In this document: piece after piece, positions 54,075 through 62,766 of the stretch
How positions within the stretch are numbered: the first letter of the stretch is position 1
How the letters are laid out: the number at the start of each line of letters is the position of its first letter
NCBI GenBank assembly: GCA_020848905.1
Contig: JADLHG010000045.1
Coordinates: forward strand, 248,001 to 312,000
DNA from: Deltaproteobacteria bacterium
Lineage (GTDB): Bacteria > Myxococcota_A > Polyangia > GCA-2747355 > JADLHG01
Reading direction: 5' to 3'
Length of the DNA: 64,000 bases
The notes under the pieces: model-generated
Seen by the model: the letters and a program-made list of their open reading frames with translations, nothing else
Databases searched by the model: none
What the model was told of the DNA's origin: nothing
Position numbers and translations under genes: made by a program

Positions 54075-54173
54075 GTCCGTCGAATCTTCGCGTCGGGACC
54101 GGCCCGGGGCAAGAAAGTGCCCAACCCCCAGCAAGAACCTGCGCCCCGGAGCGCGGCCGTCCATAATCAGACG

Positions 54174-54563
54174 ATGCGACCCCCTTCGCCCCTCGCCGCG
54201 ACCCTGCTCCTCGGGGGCCTCGCGCTCTCTGCGAGCGCGGCTCTCGCGCAGCGTGCCCCGCACGTCCCGACCGAGGAGGAGCTCGTCGAGCGGAACCGCC
54301 CGAAGGAGGACGAGACCACTGCGCGGCGCACGCAAGCGCGGGCGGTGGAGGGGACGCAGGACAAGGCGCGCGGGGCGGCCGAGTGGGTGCGCGAACATCT
54401 TTCGGGGCTCAAGGTGACGCCGGCACGCCTCGCCGCGGGGCTCGGGCTCCTCGGCGCGATCTACACCTGGCCGAAGAACAAGCGCGTCCACCACTGGCTC
54501 ATCCTGGCCGCGCTCTCCTACGTGCTCCTCGCGGTGGGGCTCCTCGCCATCTTTTTGCGCTAG
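54174..54563 (+). CDS. small exported/membrane protein, unknown
   Basis: Protein of 129 residues: signal-like N-terminus (LLLGGLALSASAALAQR), an acidic/basic charged linker, then two hydrophobic helices near residues 82-97 and 106-127 with NKRVHHW between. No family recognised. ATG 54174 is 99 bases from the divergent lytic transglycosylase start. CATAAT, a possible -10, lies 8-13 bases before the ATG. Confidence 0.55.
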   Translation: MRPPSPLAATLLLGGLALSASAALAQRAPHVPTEEELVERNRPKEDETTARRTQARAVEGTQDKARGAAEWVREHLSGLKVTPARLAAGLGLLGAIYTWPKNKRVHHWLILAALSYVLLAVGLLAIFLR

Positions 54564-54587
54564 GGGGGCTTGGCTTCCGACCGCGCG

Positions 54588-55229
54588 CTACTCCTCCGCG
54601 AAGGTCGCGGCGAGGAGCGGCGGGATCAGGTGGTCCAGGTAGTAGCGGTAGGTCTTGCGCGCGAGGTGCAGCCCGTCGCCGGTGTCGAGGCCCGGGCGCA
54701 GGTAGCGGTCGGTGGTGGAGACGCGGAGCGCGCGTTCGAGATCGAGGAGCGGCAGGCGCTCCGAGGACGCGTAGTCGCGTAGCCGGTCGTTGAAGGCCCA
54801 GAGTGCGGCTGCCCGACCGGGCTCGCGCGCCTCGAGCTCGCGCGTGATCGGAGCGACGGTGGCGAGGACCGGGCGGATCCCCGCGGCACGCAGCTCGGCG
54901 ACCCACTGCTCGACGAGCGCGAAGTCGATCCCCTCGTTCGGGAAGTAGGCCGCGCATTCCTTGAGGATCACCGCGTCGGGGCGCGAGGCGATGGCGTCGC
55001 GTACGGCCTCGGTCTTGTCGAAGGCGTAGACCGCGCGCGTCTCGAGGTTCGGAAAGACGAGCGGCAGCCGCCAGGCGTGGCCGACGGAGGCGCCGATGAA
55101 GATCACGCGGCGGCGCGCCAGGTCCGGCGGGAGCGGGATGCGCGGCGTGACCAGCGAGAGCACGGCCACCTTCGCCCGCTCTTTCCCCTCGCGCACGATC
55201 GACCGCCACATCTGGGCCGGCGTCGTCAC
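54588..55229 (-). CDS. SGNH/GDSL-family hydrolase-like protein
   Basis: Cytoplasmic or peripheral esterase-like protein of 213 residues. Block I VIFIGASVGHAW carries the Ser in place of the usual GDS (here GAS), and the C-terminal DGLHLARKTYRYYLDHL carries the D-x-x-H of block V. Asn/Gly blocks II and III are less clear. The GTG at 55229 overlaps the stop of the FHA-PilZ gene (GTGA), so translation is coupled; ATG 55211 is an alternative. It is last in a three-gene operon with a ferredoxin and an FHA-PilZ protein. Substrate unknown. Confidence 0.65.
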   Translation of the reverse strand: MTTPAQMWRSIVREGKERAKVAVLSLVTPRIPLPPDLARRRVIFIGASVGHAWRLPLVFPNLETRAVYAFDKTEAVRDAIASRPDAVILKECAAYFPNEGIDFALVEQWVAELRAAGIRPVLATVAPITRELEAREPGRAAALWAFNDRLRDYASSERLPLLDLERALRVSTTDRYLRPGLDTGDGLHLARKTYRYYLDHLIPPLLAATFAEE

Positions 55230-56149
55230 GGGGTGCTCTCGGAGTCGGCGGCCAGCTGGACCTCGTTCTCGGCGCGAGCGATGAGCTGCATGAGCCAGGT
55301 CTCCGCGCCGCGATCCAGCGTTCTGAACTGCACGCCCATGCCAGGAGGACGACCTCCGCGCCCTTCCTGCTCGGCAACCACGTGCGCCACCACTCCCGTG
55401 AGCGTCACCGCGGCGTGTCCGTCGGGTAGCACCGTGATCGCGCACGCCGTCCCGACGGCGTCGAGGAGCTCCGTGCCGACGAACATCCCCCCGCGGCTCA
55501 CGTCCCGCGCCACGGCGTCGAAGGTCAGGCTGTCGCTGCTGTAGAGCACCGGCACGTCCACGGGGTGGCGCGGCTCGCGGCGGCGCTCGGCCTCCTCCAC
55601 GCGGATGCGCTGCGTGACCGACATCGGGCGGCCCGGTGGCCACTCGTAGCCGCAGCCCGGGCAGCGCTCGGCCTCGATCGGCGCGCGGGCGCGGCAGCGG
55701 GGGCAGTTCTGCTGCGTCAATTCGCCGAGCCGGATCTCGGCGCTGGCGAGCCGCTGCAGGTCGGGTGGGAGCGGTTCGGGGCCCGGGGTCGAATCGGCCT
55801 GCGTCGGGCCGTCCCACACGTCGCCGCGATTGAGAGTGTCCTCGTCGCAGGACTCGTCGCCGCGCAGGTCGGCGATGACGTGCACGCGGAACTGGCGGTT
55901 GCCCACCTGCAGCGAGTCTCCGTCCTTGAGCGCGCGCTGCGTGGTGAGTGGCTGGCCGTTCACGCGCGTGCCGTTGCTGCTGCCGAGGTCCTCCACCGTC
56001 AGGCTTCCGCCGGCCACGACGAGCCGCACGTGCTGGCGCGACACGGCGGGGTCGTTGAAGCGGATGCGGCAGGACAGGCCGCGTCCCAGGATCGTCTCCC
56101 CCGGGGCGAGCTCGATGCTGTCACCCCGGTAGCTCAGGAACATCCGCAT
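55226..56149 (-). CDS. FHA-zinc ribbon-PilZ protein (c-di-GMP/phosphothreonine signalling)
   Basis: Cytoplasmic signalling protein of 307 residues with three modules: FHA domain (about 1-92; GRGLSCRIRF, SRQHVRL, LGSSNGTRVNG) to bind phosphothreonine; a zinc ribbon near 145-165 (CPRCRARAP, CPGCGYEWPPG); and a PilZ domain from about 188 with both c-di-GMP motifs intact (RREPRHP and DVSRGGMF). It would thus combine phosphorylation and c-di-GMP inputs. It overlaps the SGNH gene by four bases and follows the ferredoxin gene by three bases. Confidence 0.9.
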   Translation of the reverse strand: MRMFLSYRGDSIELAPGETILGRGLSCRIRFNDPAVSRQHVRLVVAGGSLTVEDLGSSNGTRVNGQPLTTQRALKDGDSLQVGNRQFRVHVIADLRGDESCDEDTLNRGDVWDGPTQADSTPGPEPLPPDLQRLASAEIRLGELTQQNCPRCRARAPIEAERCPGCGYEWPPGRPMSVTQRIRVEEAERRREPRHPVDVPVLYSSDSLTFDAVARDVSRGGMFVGTELLDAVGTACAITVLPDGHAAVTLTGVVAHVVAEQEGRGGRPPGMGVQFRTLDRGAETWLMQLIARAENEVQLAADSESTP

Positions 56150-56152
56150 GCC

Positions 56153-56614
56153 TTACCCCTTGCCACTGCCCTCGGAGGCCTCAGCCCCCTTGAGGGGATC
56201 CACCGCGAAGACGTGCTCGCTCACCGGCCGCCCGCCCACCAGGTGCTCCACAATGATGCGCTCCATCACCGCCACGGTGACGCCGCTGTACCAGGTACCG
56301 TCAGGGTACACGACGCAGATGGGGCCCTGCTCGCAGACCCGGAGGCACTCGGTCTTGCTGCGGAGCACGCGACCCGTACCCGGTGCCGTGGGCGGCGGAG
56401 GTCCCTCGCCTTGGCCCTGCCAGGGCGGCGGCCCGCTCGTCAGCCCGAGCTCCTTGAGGCGCCGCTTCAGGTAGTCCCAGAGCTCCTTCGTCGTCTCGCG
56501 GGAGGCGCAGCGGGGCGTCTTCTGGTCGGCGCAGACAATGATGTGCCGCTCGAGGCGCCCGATGGAGAGGGCGTCCGCGATGGCCGCGAGGCGTGCTTTT
56601 TGTACTGGCTCCAT
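56153..56614 (-). CDS. thioredoxin-like [2Fe-2S] ferredoxin
   Basis: Protein of 153 residues in the thioredoxin-like ferredoxin family (Cp2Fe/NuoE-like). Cysteines suited to the cluster are in [14 protein letters not shown] and [20 protein letters not shown], with [16 protein letters not shown] after. Electron carrier partners are unknown. It starts at ATG 56614 without a ribosome site; a TATACT lies at 56623-56628 on the minus strand, so the mRNA may be leaderless or nearly so. First gene of the ferredoxin/FHA-PilZ/SGNH operon. Confidence 0.82.
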   Translation of the reverse strand: MEPVQKARLAAIADALSIGRLERHIIVCADQKTPRCASRETTKELWDYLKRRLKELGLTSGPPPWQGQGEGPPPPTAPGTGRVLRSKTECLRVCEQGPICVVYPDGTWYSGVTVAVMERIIVEHLVGGRPVSEHVFAVDPLKGAEASEGSGKG

Positions 56615-56741
56615 GCCCGCCCAGTATACCGGAAGGCCGTCCGGGGCGCGCTTTCCGGGACACCCAAGGGGGGCGCGAGCCAAGGGGGGGTCGGCCCCGT
56701 CGCCCCTGTACGTGCGCCCGCGGTTGTGCGAAGAGGGACCC

Positions 56742-57968
56742 ATGACGATACCCACCTGCACCCGGCGACAGTGGCTCTCGGGCGCGAGCGCCGCGGCGCT
56801 CCTCGGACTGACACGGCCCCTCGCGCGGGCGGCAGGTCGCCCGCCCTTTCCGGAGCTCGAGGCTGCCGGAAGCCCTGGGACGCTTGGCCTCGCGCACGGC
56901 CGGGCCTTCGGTGCGGCCATCGGCCGGAGCGTGGCCTTCTACCTGAGATGGCTGTCCACGACGGCCCAGACCACGCCGGCGGAGGTGCTCCGTCGCGCCG
57001 AGGGCTTCGGCCCGCTGCTGGCGCAGCGTCACCCCGAGCTCCTCGAGGAGATGGACGGGATCGCGAAGGGCGCCGGTCGCACCCGCACCGAGATCCTGAT
57101 GGTGAACGCGCGCACGGACCTGGCGGTCCTGGCGCGTCGCAAGGCCCCCAAGGCCCAGAGCGGAGAGGCGCTGCCCGGCCGCGAGCGCAGCGTCTGGCCG
57201 GGATGCACGGCGCTCGCCCTCGTCGAGGGGAAGGGGGCGTCGGCTCGGCTGGCCCTCGGGCAGAACTGGGACTGGCGAGGAGACGTGAAGGAGAACCTGG
57301 TCCTGCTCCGGCTGCGGCCGGCGGGGCGGCCGGCCCTGGTCACCTTCACCGAGGCGGGCATGGTGGCCAAGATCGGCTTCAATCAGCACCGGCTCGGGGT
57401 GTGTCTGAACTTCCTCTCGCACCGCACCGACGAGCCGGGCGGGCCGTTCGGCGTCCCCGTCCACTGCCTGCTGCGGCTGGCGCTTTCGTGCCGCACCCTG
57501 GAGGAGGCCCAGACCCTGGTGACGCGGGCGCCCCGCTCCGCCTCGGCGAACCTGCTGCTGGCTCAGGCGGCAGCCACCGGTCCGGTGGCCGCGGACCTGG
57601 AGCTCACGCCGCGGTCCCACGCCCGCCTCCCCCTGCGGGAGGGGGTCCTCGTCCACGCGAACCATTATAAGGATGCTCCGCTGGCGGCGGGCTGCACCGA
57701 GCAGCGGAACCGGTCCACGCTGAATCGAGACCAGGTGGCCACTCAGCTCGCCCGCGAGCTCCGGGCCCAGCTGCCGGACCCCACGGCGCGGCTTCAGCAG
57801 GTGCTGCGCAGCCGCGGCGGGGCCCCCTACGCCGTGAGCAAGACACCCGCACCGGATTCTCCAAGCGTCACCCTGGCGGGGATCGTCATGGATCTCTCGC
57901 GCAACGAGCTCCACCTGGCGGCCGGAGCCCCCCACGAGCGGCCCTTCGTGAAGGTGCGCGGCGTGTAG
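56742..57968 (+). CDS. Tat-exported C45-type acyltransferase/amidase (Ntn hydrolase)
   Basis: Protein of 408 residues. The N-terminal [17 protein letters not shown] is a Tat-type signal with twin Arg. The mature protein belongs to the C45/acyl-CoA:6-aminopenicillanate acyltransferase-like Ntn-hydrolase family: [12 protein letters not shown] supplies the candidate autocatalytic Cys near residue 156, then [34 protein letters not shown] and NHYKDAPL. In this family the chain is cut before the Cys to free the nucleophile. The substrate is some amide or acyl-homoserine/peptide-like compound, unknown here. GAAGAGGGACCC precedes the ATG. Confidence 0.82.
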   Translation: MTIPTCTRRQWLSGASAAALLGLTRPLARAAGRPPFPELEAAGSPGTLGLAHGRAFGAAIGRSVAFYLRWLSTTAQTTPAEVLRRAEGFGPLLAQRHPELLEEMDGIAKGAGRTRTEILMVNARTDLAVLARRKAPKAQSGEALPGRERSVWPGCTALALVEGKGASARLALGQNWDWRGDVKENLVLLRLRPAGRPALVTFTEAGMVAKIGFNQHRLGVCLNFLSHRTDEPGGPFGVPVHCLLRLALSCRTLEEAQTLVTRAPRSASANLLLAQAAATGPVAADLELTPRSHARLPLREGVLVHANHYKDAPLAAGCTEQRNRSTLNRDQVATQLARELRAQLPDPTARLQQVLRSRGGAPYAVSKTPAPDSPSVTLAGIVMDLSRNELHLAAGAPHERPFVKVRGV

Positions 57969-58147
57969 CCTTCGCCCGTGCCGAGTGACGGCGCGCCCTT
58001 ATCCGTCGTCGACGGGGCGCCCGGGCTCTCCCGAGAGATCGCGCACCGGCTACCGTCGTCACCCCCCCTCTTCGAATCCCGCTCTCCGAGCCTGAAAGGG
58101 GATGGCCGAGACCATCGCCTGGATTGGCCACCCGTCAGCCCAGGGGT

Positions 58148-58191
58148 GATCACGGCGTGCGCAGCGGCGGCCTGCGCACCAGATCACGGCG
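58148..58191. promoter_or_regulatory. inverted and direct repeat upstream of sigma-54 promoter
   Basis: GTGCGCAG (58157-58164) and CTGCGCAC (58172-58179) are perfect arms with a seven-base loop. The unit GATCACGGCG flanks them as a direct repeat at 58148-58157 and 58182-58191. The core GTGCGC/GCGCAC is shared with the repeat at 28286. Candidate activator site; about 220 bases before the predicted transcript start. Confidence 0.4.
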
Positions 58192-58363
58192 GCTTGGCCG
58201 GAGTCCACCCCTCGAGAAACCGCGCACGCACCGAGAATCGGTGAGAGCCGCAAGCCGGGCCGCCAGCAGAGAGGCCGTGATGCGACGCGGCGCGGGGGTG
58301 GAGAGGTCAGCCGCCCGAGATCAAAAAGTATAGCCATATTAGGCACTTCTACCGTCGTCGGCA

Positions 58364-58379
58364 TGGCACGCGGGTTGCT
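58364..58379 (+). promoter_or_regulatory. consensus sigma-54 (-24/-12) promoter
   Basis: TGGCACG-CGGG-TTGCT is an exact match to the sigma-54 consensus. The transcript would start near 58390, about 17 bases before the ATG at 58407, leaving just the AGGAGG ribosome site in the leader. Confidence 0.85.
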
Positions 58380-58406
58380 CATATCCGCGCCCAGGAGGAC
58401 GACGAC

Positions 58407-60434
58407 ATGTTTACCCGTGCAACTCGTAGCCTGGTCGCTCTGGTGCTGCTCCTCGCAGCTGGAACGGCTTCCGCGGACTGGAAAGCCGAAGTGGGCCGCC
58501 AGGGTTTCTGGGCGCCCAAGCTCACCGCCGAGGGCTGGAACCGGATCTTCCACGCCAACCCGGCCGAGGCGCTCGGGCAGCTCCCGCAGGGCGTGCAGAC
58601 CATGCTGCGGACGGAGGTCGAGGACAACCCCTGGACCTCGGGGCACGAGGAGATGGCGACGAAGCTGGGTCGCTTCCGTCCCGAGGCGCGCGAGGTCTTC
58701 GACCTGCCGTACATCCCCATCCCGGCGGATGCGATGAAGCACAACTACATGGACCCGGCCATGAGCGCGCAGATGCGCGAGCACGTGCGGTACACGGAGA
58801 ACGGGCGGGAGATGGTCCGCTTCTTCTTCCACCCGCTCTACGCGGACAAGTACGACTCGCTCATCGAGAAGTACGGCGCGCGCTACGGCGAGTACTGGGC
58901 GACCTCCACCTCGTCGCCGCGCTCGCTCATCGTGTGGAAGCGCGACCAGCCGAACCGGCCGATCTGGGTCAAGGTCAGCGTGCACGCGAACATCGACTAC
59001 TACCTGAAGAAGGACCGGGACGGTACCGTCACGAAGGTGGGCATCTCCCGCGTCCAGACCGAGAAGAAGGCTAACCGCTCGAAGCTCGTGAACGAGGCCT
59101 TCTCGAGCGCGACGCAGCAGGAGCTGGACCGGAACGGCGTCTCCTTCATGCCCGAGCCGGCCTCCTTCGTCCCCGGTGACATCCAGGTGGGAGGCCGCCG
59201 CGTCGGCTTCGACCGCGCCACGATCTTCCGCGAGCTCCCCGAGACGCTGACGCGCATGGACGCCGCGACGCGCTGGGTCCCGGCCTTCGCCTTCATCAAG
59301 GGGCTGAAGCAGCTGTCGGAGACCACGCGCATCCAGCCGCTCCAGCTCGCCACGAAGGGCCTCATCGAGCCGCTCGTGCGCACCTACCTCTACCTCGGCC
59401 TCGAGCACGGGCTGCAGGGCGAGCTCCACACGCAGAACTTCCTCGTCGAGGTGGACCGCCGCGGTCTGCCCACCGGCAAGGTGATGGTCAAGGACCTGGA
59501 CGGCTTCCGGATGGACCTGGACATGCGCGTGCGCAACGGCCGCGACCTGCGCTACCTGAACAGCTTCACCAACCCCTTCGAGTGGGCGAAGCACAGCGCC
59601 ACCCAGGGCAGCAACGACAACCCGGCGGTGCTGCAGGGCTGGTTCAACAAGCTCATCCGCAACGTGAACGGCTTCACCACGACCCGTGGCGAGAAGACGG
59701 TCTACGCGACGCCGGCCGGGCAGCTCATGGAGCGCTTCCAGGAGGACTTCCCGCAGATCTTCGCTCAGATGCGGCGCGCGGCGATCCGGCGCGATGCCAG
59801 CCTGGCCAACGAGAGCGCGGAGGCCGTGGATCGCAAGGCCATCGAGCAGGTCTTCGACCGGGTGGCGCAGCGGCAGTTCCAGGTCATCACCGGCATCAAG
59901 ATCAACTGGGCCAACTGGGGCTTCGGCCAGGACAAGGGCCTCAACAACGGTCTGAACACGCTCCGTCAGCAGCTCTTCGCCGCTCAGCCCGGCGTGGATG
60001 CCGACGCGGCGCAGGGCGTGCTGCGCGACTACTGGGGCCGCGCCCGCACGAACAACGACCTGCGGCTGTGGCCGAACGCGGCCAAGCCGGCCAAGTTCCG
60101 CTACCTCGGGGACGGCGTGATCCAGGGTCTCGGCCGCAACGGCCAGGCGGTGGGCATGGCCATCCTCAAGACCGAGGGCGAGAGCGGGATGGCGGGGCTG
60201 CACCAGGCCCTGCAGCAGGCGGGCGTGCAGGCGCCGCAGCGGATCCGCGCGCCGCACCACCTGGCGAACTACTCGGCGACCAATCAGGTGGCCCCCTCGG
60301 CCTTCCGCGAGTCCCCCTTCCACGCCGGCCCCGGAACGCGGGCCGCGCGCGAGGCGGGGCAGGGCGGCGGTCGCCGCGGTGGCGTGATCGGCGCGATCCG
60401 CAACGTGGCCGACCGGGTGCTCAACAACCGTTAA
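58407..60434 (+). CDS. exported protein resembling IucA/IucC-type NIS siderophore synthetases
   Basis: Protein of 675 residues with a clear signal peptide (VALVLLLAAGTASA). Three stretches resemble NIS synthetases in order and content: WVKVSVHANIDYYLKKDRDG (like the lKLSL-x-x-ITNS region), TIFRELPETL (like xILREAP) and LGLEHGLQGELHTQNFLVEV followed by VMVKDLDGFRMDLD (like the catalytic ALEAHxQNxLL...RDFxG region). Known members are cytoplasmic ATP-dependent enzymes of about 580-600 residues, so an exported one without ATP is unexpected. A basic, Gly-rich tail ends the protein. AGGAGG precedes the ATG and a consensus sigma-54 promoter lies just upstream. Homology is proposed from motif resemblance, not from alignment scores. 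Confidence 0.55.
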   Translation: MFTRATRSLVALVLLLAAGTASADWKAEVGRQGFWAPKLTAEGWNRIFHANPAEALGQLPQGVQTMLRTEVEDNPWTSGHEEMATKLGRFRPEAREVFDLPYIPIPADAMKHNYMDPAMSAQMREHVRYTENGREMVRFFFHPLYADKYDSLIEKYGARYGEYWATSTSSPRSLIVWKRDQPNRPIWVKVSVHANIDYYLKKDRDGTVTKVGISRVQTEKKANRSKLVNEAFSSATQQELDRNGVSFMPEPASFVPGDIQVGGRRVGFDRATIFRELPETLTRMDAATRWVPAFAFIKGLKQLSETTRIQPLQLATKGLIEPLVRTYLYLGLEHGLQGELHTQNFLVEVDRRGLPTGKVMVKDLDGFRMDLDMRVRNGRDLRYLNSFTNPFEWAKHSATQGSNDNPAVLQGWFNKLIRNVNGFTTTRGEKTVYATPAGQLMERFQEDFPQIFAQMRRAAIRRDASLANESAEAVDRKAIEQVFDRVAQRQFQVITGIKINWANWGFGQDKGLNNGLNTLRQQLFAAQPGVDADAAQGVLRDYWGRARTNNDLRLWPNAAKPAKFRYLGDGVIQGLGRNGQAVGMAILKTEGESGMAGLHQALQQAGVQAPQRIRAPHHLANYSATNQVAPSAFRESPFHAGPGTRAAREAGQGGGRRGGVIGAIRNVADRVLNNR

Positions 60435-60440
60435 TCGACT

Positions 60441-60481
60441 CCGGCCGGGGCACGGGCAGCACGGGCCGGTGCCTCGGCCGG
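60441..60481. terminator. hairpin 1 of a tandem pair, terminator-like
   Basis: Thirteen-pair stem 60441-60453 with 60469-60481 (one G-T pair) and a 15-base loop, seven bases after the stop of the NIS-like gene. It is nearly the same as hairpin 2, 69 bases on, and lies between convergent genes. Confidence 0.6.
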
Positions 60482-60509
60482 CGTCCTCCTGACAACTGAA
60501 ACCTCCTCC

Positions 60510-60550
60510 CCGGTTGGGGCATCGGCAGCACGGGCCGGTGCCCCAATCGG
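60510..60550. terminator. hairpin 2 of a tandem pair, terminator-like
   Basis: Thirteen-pair stem 60510-60522 with 60538-60550 (two G-T pairs) and the same loop as hairpin 1 apart from one base. It is followed by CTTTTGGGGG, a short T-run. It could end transcripts from either direction; the minus-strand kinase gene stops at 60579. Confidence 0.6.
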
Positions 60551-60578
60551 CTTTTGGGGGAGGGGGGCCGGGATCAGC

Positions 60579-62636
60579 TCAGGCCGCGCTGCCTACCTGG
60601 TGGAGGATTTGCGCCAGCTCTGCTGGCTCGATGGGCTTGGCCAGGACGGGGTTGGCCATGGCGCGGAGCTGCTGCTCCTCCTCGGGAGTGAAGGTGCCGC
60701 CCGTGATGAAGACGATGCGGGCCGCCTGCTCCGGCAGGTTCGCCTGCAGGCGCCGGTGGAATTCGAGCCCCGAGAGCTCGGGCATCATCACGTCGCAGAG
60801 GATCACGTCGAAGGGATGCTCCGCGACCAGCTCGAGCGCCGCCCGGGGCGAGCTCGTGCTCTGGATCTCGAACTCGCCGGAGAGCACGCGGCGGAAGCCC
60901 CGCAGAACCGCCTCTTCGTCGTCGATCATGAGCAGCTTGCGGCGCCGCGGAGGTGCGGCGTCGCGGATCGCCGCTGGCACGACTCGCACCTGATCCTCGC
61001 GCACCGGCAAGGTGAGGGTGAAGCAGGTCCCCACCCCGACGGTGGAGGTCACCGACAGATCGCCGCCGAGCGACTGGGCGCTCTCCTTGGCGATCGATAG
61101 TCCGAGGCCCGTGCCCCCCTCGCGTCGTCGCGTGGTGAAGAAGGGCTGGAAGATGAGCTTCACCATCTCCGGCGGGATGCCGCGGCCGTTGTCCGCCACC
61201 TGGAGCTGGAGCTTGCCGTCCACGAGCGCCGTGGAGACCCGGATGCGGTTGTTCTCCAGATCCACCGTATCGAACGCCTGGGCGGCGTTGGTCAGCAGGT
61301 TCAGGAATACCTGGCTCAGTCGCCCGAAGTTGCAGTGCGTGGCCGGAAGTCCCGGCGCGTACGCCCGCTCCAGCCGCGCCCGGTGTTTGATCAGGTTGTT
61401 CACCATGCGAATCGCGGCGTCGAGCGCGTCGTTGAGCTCCACGCGCACGATGGCCTCGGTGTCGACGCGGGTGAAGTCCTTTATCTCGCGAAGGATGTCG
61501 CGGATGCGGCGGCTCCCCTCGAGGCAATCGCTGATCAGCTCGGGGAGCACCTGCTCCATCTCCTCGAGCAGGGCGGGCTCCACGGGGGACGCCGGGCCGA
61601 GGGCCTTCGCCTGGGCGGTGAGCTTGAGCAAGGGTTCGAGGTAGTCGTCGAGCTGGGTCAGATTCGACAGGATGTACGCCAGGGGATTGTTGATGTCGTG
61701 CGCGATGCCGGCAGTGATCTGCCCGATGGTGGCGAGCTTGTGGGATTCGAAGAGACGCCGCTCCACCGCGCGCTGCTTGTCCTCGAACGCGCGACGATGC
61801 CGCAGGTCCTGCGCGACGAGGATCACGCCGAGCTGCAGGTCCTGCACGTTGAACGGGATGAGCGCCGCGTCGACGGGGATGGCCTGCCCCTCGGCCGTCA
61901 GGAGCTGAAGCCCCGGCAGGCGCTGCTCCTGATCGATCGCCACCACCAGGGCCTGGCGGACGCTCGCGTGGCTCGACGGGACGACCAGCCGCTCGAGCGG
62001 CGAGCCGAGGAGCTGCGGGGCGCTCAGCCCGAGCAGCTCCGACCCGGCGAGGTTGAGGTCCCGGATCTGCCCCTGTCCGTCGAGCAGGATGGCCAGGTCG
62101 GCGGAGTGCTGGAAGAAGAAGTGGTACTTCTCCTGCGAGAGCTCGAGCAGCCACAGGAGGTGCGCTCGGAGGTGCTCGAGGAGCAGGTGGAGCTGCTCCG
62201 AGGTGGGCTCGACGAACTCCACCCCCAGTCCCGGGGTGGCCGCCGTAGCGGGCGAGACCCACCGCACCAGCACGCGGAAGAGCAGCTGGCGCTCCTTGGC
62301 CATAGGGAGCAGCAGCACGAGCTCGACGGTCTTTCCGACCAGCGTCGGGTCGGGCGTCGCCGTCTCGAGGAAGACTCCCCCCGCGCTGATCGACGTGGCG
62401 CGCACCCGCAGGGGCCCCTCCGGGAGCAGCAGCTCCGCGTGGCGATGGGTCTGGATGCGGAAGAAGCGGCGCCGATCGTCGGCGCGCGAGCCGAAAAGCC
62501 GCTCGGTGAGGGCGAGCCACCGGGCGCGATCCCCTTCGCCGAGCTGGCCGGCGACGTTGCGTTCTTCGAGCCGTATCAGCTCGTCGATGGCGGCGCGATG
62601 CTCGCCGGTCACCGACCTGCGGCGAAAGTCGTCCAT
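60579..62636 (-). CDS. PilZ-PAS-histidine kinase-receiver hybrid protein
   Basis: Soluble signalling protein of 685 residues. Order: PilZ-like domain (about 50-150; RRRFFRIQTHRH and SISAGGVF, with Ser in place of the usual Asp/Asn), PAS (about 168-290), a HisKA domain with phospho-acceptor in GQITAGIAHDINNPLAYIL, ATPase domain (NLLTNAAQAF, VADNGRGIPPEM, GGTGLGLSIAKE), then receiver domain with phospho-Asp in VILCDVMMPELSG and Lys in VLAKPIEP. The ATG at 62636 fits. It could relay c-di-GMP or redox signals, but the altered PilZ motif makes binding uncertain. No DNA-binding regulator is adjacent. Confidence 0.9.
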   Translation of the reverse strand: MDDFRRRSVTGEHRAAIDELIRLEERNVAGQLGEGDRARWLALTERLFGSRADDRRRFFRIQTHRHAELLLPEGPLRVRATSISAGGVFLETATPDPTLVGKTVELVLLLPMAKERQLLFRVLVRWVSPATAATPGLGVEFVEPTSEQLHLLLEHLRAHLLWLLELSQEKYHFFFQHSADLAILLDGQGQIRDLNLAGSELLGLSAPQLLGSPLERLVVPSSHASVRQALVVAIDQEQRLPGLQLLTAEGQAIPVDAALIPFNVQDLQLGVILVAQDLRHRRAFEDKQRAVERRLFESHKLATIGQITAGIAHDINNPLAYILSNLTQLDDYLEPLLKLTAQAKALGPASPVEPALLEEMEQVLPELISDCLEGSRRIRDILREIKDFTRVDTEAIVRVELNDALDAAIRMVNNLIKHRARLERAYAPGLPATHCNFGRLSQVFLNLLTNAAQAFDTVDLENNRIRVSTALVDGKLQLQVADNGRGIPPEMVKLIFQPFFTTRRREGGTGLGLSIAKESAQSLGGDLSVTSTVGVGTCFTLTLPVREDQVRVVPAAIRDAAPPRRRKLLMIDDEEAVLRGFRRVLSGEFEIQSTSSPRAALELVAEHPFDVILCDVMMPELSGLEFHRRLQANLPEQAARIVFITGGTFTPEEEQQLRAMANPVLAKPIEPAELAQILHQVGSAA

Positions 62637-62724
62637 GGGCACCGTACGGGGGGGTGGGTCCGTCCCCGCACCTGGACTATCCTGGCCTATCCCCGGTAGC
62701 TGCACAAGATTCCCCGTCGTGACT

Positions 62725-62760
62725 CCTTCGGCCGCAGGGTAGTAGTGCGGACTCCGAAGG
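62725..62760 (-). terminator. bulged hairpin after transporter gene
   Basis: CCTTCGG (62725-62731) with CCGAAGG (62754-62760) and inner CCGCA (62732-62736) with TGCGG (62746-62750), with a three-base bulge and nine-base loop. It is just past the stop of the minus-strand transporter gene (62767). No T-run. Confidence 0.4.
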
Positions 62761-62766
62761 ATCGCC

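Larger units (their letters stand above)
57969..58406. other. intergenic region with repeats before the NIS-like gene
   Basis: A 438-base gap with no credible gene. It contains an 8-base inverted repeat and a 10-base direct repeat (58148-58191), an AT-richer patch near 58321-58360, and a consensus sigma-54 promoter at 58364-58379. Confidence 0.6.

Noticed and set aside
54108-54123. Minus-strand TGGGCAC-N4-TTGCC before the transglycosylase gene
   Set aside because: CAC is shifted by one base relative to the -12 element.
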